This document shows positions 20,798 through 32,709 of a DNA stretch of 64,000 bases, one piece after another (the stretch's first letter is position 1; the number at the start of each line of letters is the position of its first letter). The position numbers and the translations under genes are program-made. Below the pieces are notes generated by a model. The model saw only the letters and a program-made list of their open reading frames with translations. It had not been told where the DNA came from and ran no database searches. The stretch covers positions 1,364,001 through 1,428,000 of the forward strand of contig CP085835.1 of NCBI GenBank assembly GCA_020809705.1, given 5' to 3'. This stretch comes from Calonectria ilicicola. Lineage: Eukaryota; Ascomycota; Sordariomycetes; Hypocreales; Nectriaceae.

Positions 20798-23438
20798 ATG
20801 ACAGACACCAAGTTCAAAGTTATCATTGCAGGCGGCAGCGTCGCCGGCCTGACGCTGGCCAACATGTTTGAGAAATTGGGCATTGACTACTTGGTCTTGG
20901 AATCATACCACAAGATCGCGCCTCAAGTTGGTGCTAGCATTGGATTACACCCTAACGGGTTGCGTATTCTGGATCAACTTGGATGTGCCGATGCCCTCGT
21001 ATCACTGGTCGACGCGCCTCTGTATAACACGTGGGTTCGTGACAATACAGGCTATGCCTTTTCCCATTACCAAGGAACGTGTGAGATGTTGGAAGATCGG
21101 TAAGTTCCTCTTCTCTCCTCAATATAGAGTTACGTATTAACAAAAAACGCTCACATGCAGACATGGCAACCCCACTATCTTTATTGATCGCCAGATGCTT
21201 CTACAAAAACTCTATGATAATCTGAAGTCTAAAGATAAAATCATCGCAGGGAAGAAGGTCATCAAGGCAGAGACGTTTGATGATCATGTCGAAGTCACCA
21301 CTGAAGGAGGTGAAACGTTTTTCGGCGACATGCTTATTGGTGCAGACGGAGTCTACAGCACTGTTCGTAGCGAGATGTGGCGTCTTGCTAGAAAAGCCTC
21401 GCCATCTCATTTCCCGGCAAATGAATGGTCAAGTATGCTCCAATTTCTAACCCCCTTTTCAAACAGACAGAGCTGACTGACTTGGGGTTTAGCCGTTCCT
21501 TGCGATTACAAATGTATTTTTGGAATTTCTAACCCTATCAAGACTATTGCAGAACCTGGATGTCAGTACACTCTGAATCACGGATACTCCTATTTGGTCA
21601 TCACTGGCCCTGGAGGAAGGGTGTACTGGTTCCTGTTGAAGAAACTACCAGAGACTACATACGGCAATGGAATTCCCAGATTTTCCAAAAAGGACGAAGA
21701 AGAGCTGGCTGCCTTGCACGCTTCAGATGCCATCAACACCGAGACCACGTTTGGAGATTTGTACAAGGCGCGAACAAGCTCTGTTTTGACGCCCTTGCAC
21801 GAGCATGTATTTAGCAAGTGGTACTATGAACGTATCACTACGGTTGGAGATTCGGCCCACAAGGTACTTGAGTCTTACATATTCTGATTTGAATAACGCG
21901 CTAATGAACATTACCTCTTCCAGTTTGAACCAATTTCAGGACACGGAGGCAACAGCGCAATTGAAACTGCCGCAACCCTCGTCAACCATCTAGTTTCAAA
22001 GCTTGGCAATAGAAACTCACTGGAAACCAGCGAGCTTGAGGAAATATTTTCTAAGACACAGGATGATCGGTTCGAGCGTGTTTCGGAATTGGTCAGGATT
22101 TCTCATGAGCGGCAGCAGAATGATGCCCTGGAAACACCAATGATTGAGGCCATGGCGACACTTTTGCCTCGAGTTCTCACTCAAGATATGGCCTTACAAG
22201 CCATCTCGACTTACATGGGCGCTGCTAGCCGTCTCGAGATGCTGCCAGTGCCTTACCACCCACGCACTGTTTTATTCCACGATGAGCGTCCTGCCAAGCC
22301 ACTCAAGCCGAGTTGGATTCCTACTAGCATCGGAATTGGTGCTCAGCTTGGGCTGTACTGGCTCTCTGGCAAAGCATTTAAACCTTTGCCGATTCCAAAC
22401 GAATTCATGGGTTCTCCTCTAAGAAAGGAGTACACCGGAATTGAAGGTGTCGATGCCCTTCTCTCTGCACTCGTGTCGGTCTTTGGAGTCCTTGTTTCAC
22501 CTTCCAACCCAGCATATAGGGCCCAACTACAGGCCTTTATGCCAATTATTGGGTTGGCTAGTCTCGATTGGACAATTGAAGGCAATAGAAAAGGAAACGA
22601 GGGACTGTTTGTTGCATGGTCAGTGGTACTTTTGCGATGTGAGAAAATTTGCTAACAGTTGAGTAATAGGCCTAGTATCTACAGCGCGGTTTATCAAGTT
22701 TTTGGAATCGGCCGTATTGCACCGCTCTATAATGTTATGAGCATGGCTACGTCTGTTTTTTCTGCTTCCCTCAGCACCGATGCTGGTTCAGACGTCCCTC
22801 TAGAGGTTTCTGAAGCGCTTTTGCCCGGTTTTGCAGCAGGCTTTGTTCTGCCATCAATCCTCATGTTCAACCCTCTCAAGAATACAGACACATGGCAAAA
22901 GTTTGTTGCTATCTGGCAGCCATCTCCTGTTTTTATTGGTCTTTTCACGACTGGTCTTGCAAAGCTATATGCAAGCCGGCAACCTAAAGACAAGGCCCTG
23001 ACGGGTGAAGAGAGGATCAAGAGAACCAAGGAGCGACGACAGAAGAGCACCGCCAACCTGAAGCGAGTATATGCTGTCGGTTTTGGCGCAGCAACCGCGT
23101 TCCACTTGTACTCGATGTATCAAATCTGGAAGTCCCCAGAGCTGTCGTTTGCCAGGGTGTTTGGCCAGCTTAGCAACCCCTTCCAGGCGTCCGAGTTACT
23201 AGCAGGAGAAGGCATTTTCGACTTTCTGAAGTGGGATCTGTTCCTCAGCACGACCTCCTTTGCGATTAACAGCTTTTACCGCATTTTTGAATTGCGAAAA
23301 CTCGGTTACATTACGACGAGCAATGCAGTGAAAGCCGCTACGCTGGTCTCAGTTGGCCATTTCACGGTTGGCCCCGCAGCGACCCAAATTGGTCTTGCTG
23401 GATGGAAGCAGCATGAGATGAGCAAACTGATTCGATGA
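20798..23438 (+). CDS. FAD-dependent monooxygenase fused to a C-terminal membrane domain
   Basis: Exons 20798-21099, 21161-21432, 21493-21863, 21924-22618 and 22670-23438 give 802 residues with frame-consistent GT-AG introns of 51-61 bp. The N-terminal 430 residues are a PaxM/salicylate-hydroxylase-type flavoprotein: [20 protein letters not shown] (dinucleotide fold), [32 protein letters not shown] (DG motif) and [20 protein letters not shown] (GD motif). The next 370 residues, roughly twice what a simple tail anchor would need, contain several hydrophobic segments ([61 protein letters not shown]; the end of the protein). PaxM-like enzymes epoxidise prenylated substrates at membranes, so a membrane domain fits. 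The function of the extension is unknown. Confidence 0.85.
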
Positions 23439-24066
23439 ACAGAGAGAGGAAGAGAGAGACATTTGTGTTGGAGATGAAAATTGGACGTGATAAAAAAGAT
23501 TGGAGGACAGATTCAATTTGGATGATGAATTTGGAGGTTTGATTTGATTAAGTTGGGTGTAAGTTATAGTGGATGTTGTGTGTGTGCATTGATTGCATTA
23601 CAACAATCAAGGAAGTCTAAAATAATGCACGCCAAGCCAGGGCGGCTGATTGGCTAGGCGAGGCGAGATGGAGATGGAGATGAGTGTCGACCGTTTATTT
23701 CCAGCAACCCTTTATTCAAAACAAAGACAGTTAGCTCGCTTGCAGATTTCGCGTCTTCGCACGAACTCAACACAAAATAGGCTTAACACTTGGACATGCT
23801 GGTGACGTGTTGGGGGTTTCTGCCGCGACTGACCGCCCAGGCTTCACGGGGGCGACGCTGGATGCGATCCCTGCAATGGCCAGCCAAGGCTCTAATCCAG
23901 GCCGGAAATTATCTCGTATTGTCGTCGTGATTGATCGAGCTCCGATGCATCTTCGGCGCGACCATCTCCGGACTTGATTGACTGAACGTGTGCCGTTGGT
24001 AAGCTTCTGGTTCTGGCTGGCTGCGACGCCCTTTTGGCGTGAGGGGGACGCACCCACCCACCCACA
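23439..24066. other. Intergenic upstream of the C2H2 regulator
   Basis: 628 bp. I see no gene; frames reading through from the minus strand (23767-24720) are shadows of the C2H2 gene. Confidence 0.5.
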
Positions 24067-26654
24067 ATGTCTAGTAAACCAACGGCGAAAGCGACAGACA
24101 GAGACAGAGATAGGGTCGTCAAGGACAAGGACCAGGACAGGGACAAAGACAAAGACAAGGACAGCAAGGCCACCACCACCTACAACTGTCGCGTATGCCA
24201 GCGCTCCTTCAAGCGACCCGACCATCTCGCCCGCCATGAACGCGCCCACAGCAACACTCGCCCGTTCCGCTGCAGCCTGTGCAGCCGCACCTTTGGCCGG
24301 CGCGACATTATGCTGCGCCATGCCAACCATGTCCACGGCATAACGACACAGAGCGACGAGGCCCAGGTGAAGGATCCTCGCAGCCCCAGCGTTGGCTCGC
24401 AGTCCTCGACCTCTACTAACGAGTCCCTGCCTGCTCAAGCGGCCGACCAGGAGCCGGCTAATGCAGCTGTTGCGTGGGCGGAAGAGCCCATTGAGCCAAC
24501 AACAAATGCTGACAAGGCCCGAGCCGCCATCGCCTCTCTTGGCGAGTCGGCTCTCGACGATTTCATCAGCGTATTGCCCACCATCAGCTCCTATGCCGGC
24601 CTCGCCCAAATCGTCCAGTACGGCCTGCCAATCAAGACGCGCACTCTGCCGTCGGCCATCAACTGGCCTGTTGTCAATGATCCCGGCCTTCCCGAGATCT
24701 TGAGACAGGGGTTGGGCCATCCTGCAACCCGCCTGAGCATGGGAAACCTCAGCAGCACCATGAACGGCGGCGGCGGTATTCCGTCATTTCAACAGCAACA
24801 GCCCATGCCCTCTCCTCCCGTTTCACTCCCTGAACCTACTCCCTGCTCTCTCCTAACAAAGTCTACATTCGACCACCTCGTGCAGTCTTACAAGGATCAC
24901 TTTACATCTCTCCACCCCGTCTTTCACTTCCCCACTCTGGACTTTTCCTTCGAATCCTTCTCCCAACCACGCCCAGAATGGAAATGCACTCCAAATTCAT
25001 GCTGCCAATGGAAGCGCCGTCCGAACCGCACCCTGGTCATCTCTATCCTGGCCTTGGGTGCCGTTACCGACCACAAAAGGGATCTCGCTCTCAGCCTGTA
25101 TACGCAGACGAGAAAAGAAATTCTAAGCTGGCTGGCCAAGATTAGGAGGGTAGACTCAGGCGAATCCCTTCCGCTGGATCTGTTCCAAGCATTCATCAAC
25201 TACATTTCCATGGGCCTCAGCTTTGGCGACAAGATGATGGAGCAGCTCACAGTTGGCCACTGCACATCTCTCAAAGCCTTGGTCAGTCTGGCTGGATTCG
25301 AGAAGCCCACGGTAGTGCCTCCGATGCGGCTGCATCTAATATGCCCGTCTTGCCAAGCGAAAGCCCCGCTTGATTGGCTGGCATGGATCGCCGCAGAAGA
25401 GCGCAAGAGGACCTTCTTTTCCTATTTCTCACTCATGAGCGCTGCCCTGACATATCTTCCCATTCCCACCATGGATTGGCGAGAAGTCCAGCACGTCTTG
25501 CCGTGTAGCGATGAGCTCTGGCTCCAGGACGATCCCACGACTTGGAGATCTATGTTTGAGAAAAAGGCCCCGCAGCCGCTTTTCCGTACTGTGGTTCAAT
25601 CCCTGTTCCCCACTCGCGTTGAGGGTCAAGAGGCTCCAAATCCCAGCTTTATCGAGAGCTCCATAGGCCAGGCCCCACACGATCGGAGCCAGCAACCGGT
25701 CGATCGCTTTTCTTGTTTTCTCCTCATTACCGCAATACACCGGGAGACATTTTGCCAACGGATGCAAAATAAAATAGACGTCGAGGGACTGCAGGCTGCA
25801 TTGCTGAAATGGCAAACCCTGTGGCCAAACTTCCCAACCCAGGAAGACGGCGTGGCCACCAATACTTTATTCAGTTGCAGTATTGCCATGTTTGACAATA
25901 CTCAACTGCTGCTACACGTCGACGTCGGCGAGGCAAGAGAAGCATTGGTTTCTCGAGATTACGGCAAATTTTGTGTCACCTTCTCAAACCTGGACCTGCG
26001 TCTTGACAGTGATGGGACTGGATGCTCATTGTCGAGCGGCCGCGACAATTGGCAGCAAACCTTTGAAATATTCCTCGACACCACTAGACGGGCGACATTT
26101 CGTCACATCTCGCGCTACGCTGTCAACGCACTCGAAGTTGCTTTCCGATGTAACCCACGACCTAATTTGGCCAATCCTGGTCTCAACATGTCGCTTCATA
26201 CCGGCATTGCTATTTTTTACTGCATCCACCTTGTAAGCAGTTGGATGTGTTTTTTTGCAAATTGCTTAAATAGGCGACTTTATACAACAAGGCTTGATGC
26301 CGCGAGCAGTCGCGAGGATTTGGAGGATGTCAAGCTCCTTCAAGATATCCTAACCTTTGCTCGGAATCGAAAGGCTCAGTTTAAGGCTCAGTTTAGCGTT
26401 CCACAATCGCCTGCATCGCTCAATGAACGGAATACCGGTCGATTAGCCCGCGACTTGCTCAGTCTAACGTCGCACGTCTTCAAGCAGTGTCTAGCGATAC
26501 CTGGTGAGTCAAGCATGACAATATGCAAAGTAGTGTTGAACCAATATTTTCTGACCAAACAATAGCATTTGCACATCTTTCAGAGGGCTTAAAAGTGCGC
26601 TCTACCATTATATCAAACTGGGTCAAGAGCGAGATGATGAGGAATGAGGGTTAA
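24067..26654 (+). CDS. C2H2 zinc-finger transcription factor with fungal TF domain
   Basis: Two exons (24067-26503 and 26566-26654, intron 62 bp with GTGAGT donor and CTGAC branch) give 841 residues. After a low-complexity Asp/Lys/Arg-rich leader (residues 8-36) come two classical C2H2 fingers at about residues 40-95 (CRVCQRSFKRPDHLARHERAH and CSLCSRTFGRRDIMLRHANHVH). The central and C-terminal parts match the fungal-specific regulator domain seen in C2H2 factors of this type (FDHLVQSYKDHFTSLHPVFHF; the segment around AAEERKRTFFSYFSL; a second half around IFYCIHLVSSWMCFF). It would act as a nuclear DNA-binding regulator. It lies 0.6 kb downstream of the FAD monooxygenase on the same strand, so a pathway link is possible but unproven. 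Ending at the first in-frame stop instead would replace the last 29 residues. Confidence 0.88.
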
Positions 26655-26930
26655 AAGTGACTGCGCTGTAAAACATGTGATACAAACCGGGCACCACCAT
26701 GTGCCGCTTAATCGGAGTGTTCTCGATATATATTATATTTTTGGATTAGAAACTTTGGATACACGATCACAAGGACTTTGAAATGGAATTGGTGCGGGGG
26801 AGTTGGAAAGAGTCATCACAAGGGGCGAATATTGGCGAATGAATATTGATAGAACGGGTTTAAGCTGCTAAAATTGAATTCAAACTCTAGATGAAAGTGA
26901 AAATTAAAAGATTTTCCATCACAAACTTGG

Positions 26931-27719
26931 TCAGACTTCCCGACAATCGCTTGGATACGCAAGCGCTTGGGGATGGCGCCCACGCTCCTCCAACTCCTCC
27001 CACCAGGGCAGCTGCTTGAACTTTTCATACCAGCTTCTGAGCAGCTCCAATCTCTCATCCTCGAATATGTCAAACGAATATCCAAGCTGCATGTACCTTG
27101 CACCGCCCGCCAGGATGACATCATTAAGGCCAGGGTTTTGGAGCCCAGGGGTCAACCACCCATCGCTTTGGAGACTCTCAGAAGCCCACTCTTGCACTTT
27201 AAGAAGTGCCCTTGTCATAGCTTGCTTTGAATTTCGTGCGACGGCAAGACTGCGGTCCTCATTTTTCATCCCAGACCAACTGGTTGTGACAGGTGCTGCA
27301 TTCTTGATGTAGTAGTTGCTGTCGTTGAATGCTTGAAGAATGGTTGATTGGATGTCGTGCATAAGCATTCGATCCATCATATTTGGGCTGATCAAACTGG
27401 GTTTTTCAGGGTAATATTCCTCCAAGAAAAGACGGATGGAATGGCTCTCGTGGATCCAGCGCTGCGTCTTGTCCGCGCCGACCACCCGTAGGCAGGGTGA
27501 GCTTTTGCCTGGCGGCTTCGAGTCATCTGGATTAGCATCTTTGAGAGAGGTACCATTGAAGAAGATCAAGTTAATCTTCAACCTTGGATCGTTCGTCTTC
27601 CCCTCGTACAGCTGCTGTGGAGATTCGATGATGCCTTTCAGTAGGAGACAGTAGACGATCTGTTTAGGGAAGAAGCCTTCCGGCCACAGGAAGAGAGTAA
27701 GATCGGCGTTTTTATCCAT
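26931..27719 (-). CDS. Glutathione S-transferase-like protein
   Basis: A 262-residue intronless protein starting MDKNADLTLFLWPEGFFPKQ. The N-terminal 100 residues fit a thioredoxin-like GST domain, with the segment PCLRVVGADKTQRWIHES that places the cis-Pro and Glu-Ser glutathione-binding motif, followed by IRLFLEEYYPEKPSL. The C-terminal 150 residues fit the all-helical GST domain, ending ERLELLRSWYEKFKQLPWWEE. Substrate is unknown; fungal proteins of this kind serve detoxification or secondary metabolism. The ATG at 27719 is the first real ATG in frame. A TATA box lies about 90 bp upstream. Confidence 0.75.
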   Translation of the reverse strand: MDKNADLTLFLWPEGFFPKQIVYCLLLKGIIESPQQLYEGKTNDPRLKINLIFFNGTSLKDANPDDSKPPGKSSPCLRVVGADKTQRWIHESHSIRLFLEEYYPEKPSLISPNMMDRMLMHDIQSTILQAFNDSNYYIKNAAPVTTSWSGMKNEDRSLAVARNSKQAMTRALLKVQEWASESLQSDGWLTPGLQNPGLNDVILAGGARYMQLGYSFDIFEDERLELLRSWYEKFKQLPWWEELEERGRHPQALAYPSDCREV

Positions 27720-27806
27720 TTTAATCAAATTTATAGAATTCTATTTGTCTTGTTAAGGTAGAATTGATGTGTGATTTCTGTTTTCTGGTGCCAGCAAGTT
27801 GGTTCT

Positions 27807-27816
27807 TATATATATT
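27807..27816 (-). promoter_or_regulatory. TATA box of the GST-like gene
   Basis: TATATATAAG on the minus strand, about 90 bp upstream of the start codon at 27719. Confidence 0.45.
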
Positions 27817-27893
27817 AGTCGTAAGTTGCCGAGGCGATTGGGAATGTCTCCGAGTTCTATGCGAACAAAGGCTAGCGTCAAAATAACATTAAT

Positions 27894-30800
27894 TTAAACG
27901 TCATTAAACGTCAATATGTTTCCGAATACTTTAAATGCGAGTGTTGAAAATCCTTTGCAGCCTTGCCATGTCTGCGTACACGTCATGGTGGCTCTATTCC
28001 AGACTTTGATCTCGCCATCACGGTGTGCCGACATAATAAAATCGTCATTGTTAGAAAATGTGATGGAAGTAGCATCAGCGTCAACTTCATTCCCCACTAG
28101 TCTTCCAATGCATTCGAAAGTCGTTGTATCCGATAGCATGATAGTCTTGTCATCACACGCGCATGCGATGACAAGACCATCAGAGGAGAATGAAATGGGG
28201 CTATAAAGACTAATGTTCCCCAAGAGGGTTTTGTTTGATTTTGGATTTGTAATGATTTCCGGCTCATCATCCGTGGTTGTATCCCATATCCTGACAGTAA
28301 GGTCTGTAGAGGCGGATGCAATGAAGCGACCGTTGGGGGAAAATATAACTGAATGCACGACTTCAATGTGACCCATAAAGGTTTCAATGCAATCGCCGGT
28401 AGATCTATCCCAGAGCTTAATTGTGCGGTCGGCTGATGCAGAAGCAATCAAACGACTGTCAGGCGCGAATGTGACGGAAAGGACTGCAGCCTTGTGTCCT
28501 CCAAGTGTTCGGAGGCATTTGCCTGTATCAGAATCCCATAATTTTAGCATTTTTTCGTTTGAGGTTGATACGATGAATCGACCGTCGGACGAAAGTGCAA
28601 CACATTTAACATTTGAACCATCGTGGTCAGAGGGTAGGGGGGAAGATGCAACATTTGTTACACTCCACAGCTTTACCATACGATCACCTGAAGCCGATGC
28701 GATGAGACTGCCATCCGGAGAGAACGACACTGAATAGACATTATCGGTGTGGTCCTTGTACGTGTTTAGGCATGAACCTGTATCGACATTCCAAAGCTTC
28801 ACAGTCTCGTCTCCCGACCCAGATGCAAGAAACCGACCATCTGGGGAAAAGCTGATGCCTGCAACGGCTGTTTGATGTCCCCGAAGAACCCTTGTGCATT
28901 CACCTGTAGCGGGATTCCACAATCTGATTGTTCCATCAGCGGACCCTGATGCGATCAACTGGCCCCTCGGCGAGTATGATACCGAGAATACCGCACGGCT
29001 ATGGCCAATGAATTCTCGAGTTTCCCTGGCTTTAGCTATACTCCAGGCTCTGACTATATGATTGGTATGTCCTGATATAAGTGACATATCATCAGGCGAA
29101 AATGCGACTGAGTGTAAACCATTTCGAGAGCTCACATCATCAAGTTTCGCAATGCACACACCACTGTCCAAGTTCCATACTCTAAGTGTTTGATCTGAGG
29201 AGCCGGATGCAACTAATATTCCATTATTTGAGAATGTGACTGACAATACAGGAAGCCAATGGCCTTCGAGGGTTTGAAGGCAATCCCCTGAAGCCACATC
29301 CCAGAGCTTGATTGTGCGATCAAAAGATGCTGAGGCAATGAAACAACCGTTCGGTGAGAACGCAACGGAAGTGACCTTCTTGCTATGTCCTTTGAGGGTT
29401 TTTAGGCATGTTCCTGTGCTTGAATCCCAAATCTTGGCTGTAAAATCATCCGAGCCTGAGGCGAGCCATTGACCATCACGCGAGAAAGTAACGGCGTTGA
29501 CTTGACCTGTATGGTCCTCAAATGATTGTATACATGAGCTCCAGCTGTCTTGTACATCTGGCTTCAAGGTAATCCACTCTGGCTCCAATTCCTTGAAGAT
29601 TCCTCTTATAAGGCTTTGAGTTGGGCTAAAGACTAGTGCTGAAGTGTATACTTGGAGAGGACTGCCTTCAATGGCTGATTTGTTGTATTGTAAAAAGAGA
29701 CGAGCATCGCTAAGAAAGTCCACTAGTTTTGATATTGGGTCCTGAGGCCATGTTAGCGACCCTCCTTATTCAGGGGTGCAAAGCTAAGCCTGGAGAAATC
29801 GCTGCAGTTCACCCATCGCAAGCATCCCGTCTGGTATACTTTTGAGGAGACCCAGGGCTTCAAGCCAATTAAGATAGTGTTGACGAAAGAATTGGTTGAC
29901 ATTTTCCATATCCTTGGATGTCGGATCACAATCTTTCAAATGGTGAACCCAGTAGAGACAAGGGTATCTTACCGATGCTAAGGGATCCGGCTCTGGCTGT
30001 GGAACATTTTCAATAGGGTAGCCCGGTGCATTCAAATTGTACATATCGCGTTTCAACTTCGATGACAAAATCTGTAGGGATCTTGAGAACATTGCATGTT
30101 CCTGGCTTTTAATATCTCTCGGGATCGTCAAAACATTCTCGGGTTGATCCTTTCGTCCATGATCGGAACCAAACATAGCTGTAGATAGAAAGTCTTTTGC
30201 AGACTGATGGATAACGTAGACAGTGTGGTCTTGAACTGTCAAGAATGATCCGCATTGTTTGACTATGCTGATAACATACGGGGACCTATCCCCTATTCTG
30301 TTCGGAAGACCAGCAATGGGTCCTAATTCTTCAATGTTTAGAGGCCGGCGTGCCGTCACGACTGCTGCAAGTGTCAGCCGACAATACTCCGGGTTGTTCA
30401 ACTTGAGCTGCGTGATCTGGTGGAACATCTGATCATACATGTCTGTCAAACTCTCTGGTGTATTCTCAATAATTTCCTCCATATCCCATTCGTTCGCCTC
30501 TTTGAGCTCTCTAATCACCAAAGACGCCCAGAGAAACGTGCCTTTCGCTTTGCGTTTAATGGCGGCCCCGATCGTTTCGTAAAGGGTCATATCTTCTCGG
30601 ATTGGTAAAAACTTTGAGACGCTGTCGTCTATGTAGGCCTCAACCGCGTGAGAAACCAATTCCGAATTCTGTTCCAGACTAAGTCTCGTACGTGATTGAT
30701 TAAGCTGTAACCCATTCTCGATCTTGATATTATTGCGACTTGACACAATCCACTTTAAATGCAGAAACGATGTCTTTTTAGAGACGAAGTCCAAAAGTTT

Positions 30801-31439
30801 CGGCAAATCTTCTGGTGTACATTCGTCGAGCGCATCAATGATTAAGAAGGTCGTCCTGAAGTCTGGATCCTGTATGATGCTATCGAATATTTCCAGGAGG
30901 GCATTCCATGCATTCGGATCTTCAAACAGCGGCTTTCCAGCATCATCATACTTTTTTCTGACGTGAGAGCGCAGTGATGGTTGCTCAACAACAAGAAGGA
31001 AGATGAGGCCACGCAATACGGACGTGGCCGTGTTAATCCGCGCATCAGTAGCCTGACAGAAGAAAAAAGCGACATTCGAATGCGTGGTGGAAGCTTTTAA
31101 TTCGTCAATGATCCCACAAAGCAACATGGTCTTTCCTTTACCGGGATCACCAGTGATCCACAATAATTGTTTGCCGTCATCAGTTTGTAACTGCTTGTAG
31201 TCACTGTTGCTGAAAATCCACATATATGAGTTCTTCAACAGACCGCCAGCCGTATTTTGAATGCGTTCCTTGTCTAGTCTCGGATCACTGCTTCTCAAGT
31301 GTTCAAGGCACCTGTCTTTCTCCATGGTGAAGTTGTGTCCGATATGGATCTTGGAGTCATCCTTGGCATGGACGGGTCCTGAAACAGTGATGGACGGTGG
31401 TTGCACGACGCGGCCTGTGAGGCGAGGTTCTTCACTCAT
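27894..31439 (-). CDS. NACHT-WD40 STAND (NLR-like) protein
   Basis: Two exons (31439-29813 and 29722-27894), joined by a 90-bp GTGAAC...ACTAG intron, give 1151 residues. A short N-terminal region of about 60 residues precedes a NACHT NTPase: Walker A in LLWITGDPGKGKTMLL (about residue 95), Walker B in TTFLIIDALDECTPEDLPKL, then the winged-helix-like segment GTFLWASLVIREL. After a linker (about 420-545) come twelve WD40 repeats recognised by GH...WD spacing, the first at DHTGQVNAVTFSRDGQWLAS, presumably a beta-propeller ligand sensor. Such proteins act in fungal non-self recognition and programmed cell death. No HET or other classical effector domain is visible at the N-terminus. At the linker the reading frame continues through two in-frame stops (TAG, TAA near 29785 and 29770) instead of shifting, so the intron choice is not certain. 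Confidence 0.85.
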
Positions 31440-32709
31440 GATCAAGGTTCTGTGTTGGACGCTTAATGATGGTGCGGGGTTTTATAATGATATAATTATG
31501 AGGGCTTTTTGGATGAGGAACGAGGAAGGATGCCGATTGTATTCGATTGGATTTAGACAGTCTATTTATTGAAATCTTGATGCTTTACTAATATTTTTCA
31601 GTATTTCCTAATCAATAACGGTGCATATTTAGCGACTGAGATATGAATCAACAAATTTCTGGCTTGAAAAGCTGATGACAGATCGGAGCCAAGAAATTCA
31701 AGGCTAAGGCAATGTTTCAGGTCGAAGCGGCAGCGCGCCCAATCACCTTGCTAATATGAATCAAGAAGCTTGAAATAATGAGTGATCACTCAGCCGAAAC
31801 GCCACGGCGTCTAATGCTCTGGCTGATAGGCACAAACTCATCACTCACACAGATTGCTCAGCAACTTGCATAAATTGGTCATCCACTACAGCGCTGAAGA
31901 GGGGAAAGTCATATGATATCTAAATCTGCGATGAGGCTTTAATGCACCATGTCCTACACAGCATAAGCATCTATTTATTTCTAGTTTAGACGCAAGGGCG
32001 GGCTCAATCAGGGTGACACTAAATAGTAGATTTAAATAGGAATAGAATTTTGATGGATGGGGAAATGGGTAAATAAACTATGCATTTAGCTTTGTTTAAT
32101 TCCATTCTCATCTCCATTGCTCACTTCTTAGCAGTGGATGTGCCTTCGAAAGCGAGAAATATATAGCATACTGATTGATCAATCAGTCACTAGTCGGGGG
32201 GCTTTGTGTAAATCGAGTTACTTTAATACTCGAGATATCAATGTAACCAGATTCGTATTTTTGGGTTCCTCTACGAATAAAAAAAGGTAAAGTATTAGTA
32301 ATGTGATCTGGCTTCATGTGGAGACCAGTTGTAGTAGGCCTCAATGGCCTCATCGGCCTCAATGCGTTGTCGCAGCCCTACAGCCAATTGGAGTTTGATC
32401 TAGATATAAAACACATAATTGATTGCTTTTTATTTCATAGGAAATCAAGGCTCTTTCAATCTCTCATTATGAACCAATGACCAAAGTATGATATTTCGGT
32501 ATCGCCATTGCTTTGCTTCTAATATCGGCAGTCTGCATGATTTGAAGAAGTTGGCAAGTTTCGTGATTTTAGCCTGACTCACAATTCGTTAAAATGGTCC
32601 TTTTTAGATGTGGGGATATAGGCTATTAGTGGGGCATCGTTGGTAACCCTTTGATTGGTAATTGTTCAATTCGTAATTTTTCTGCTGAACTGAGGAGCGG
32701 GGGAGCCAA
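31440..32709. other. 1.27-kb intergenic region
   Basis: AT-rich, without open frames of interest. A 10-bp word GGCCTCAATG is repeated at about 32338 and 32356. It holds the promoter of the NACHT-WD40 gene and the tail of the asparaginase gene. Confidence 0.5.

Noticed and set aside
23767..24720. 317-codon minus-strand frame
   Set aside because: It overlaps the zinc-finger exon of the C2H2 gene, which has unmistakable motifs on the plus strand; the minus frame is a composition shadow.
29741..29812. 71-bp intron ending at GCCTCAG in the NACHT-WD40 linker, with a good CTAAC branch
   Set aside because: It shifts the WD40 exon out of frame; only the 90-bp version keeps the frame.
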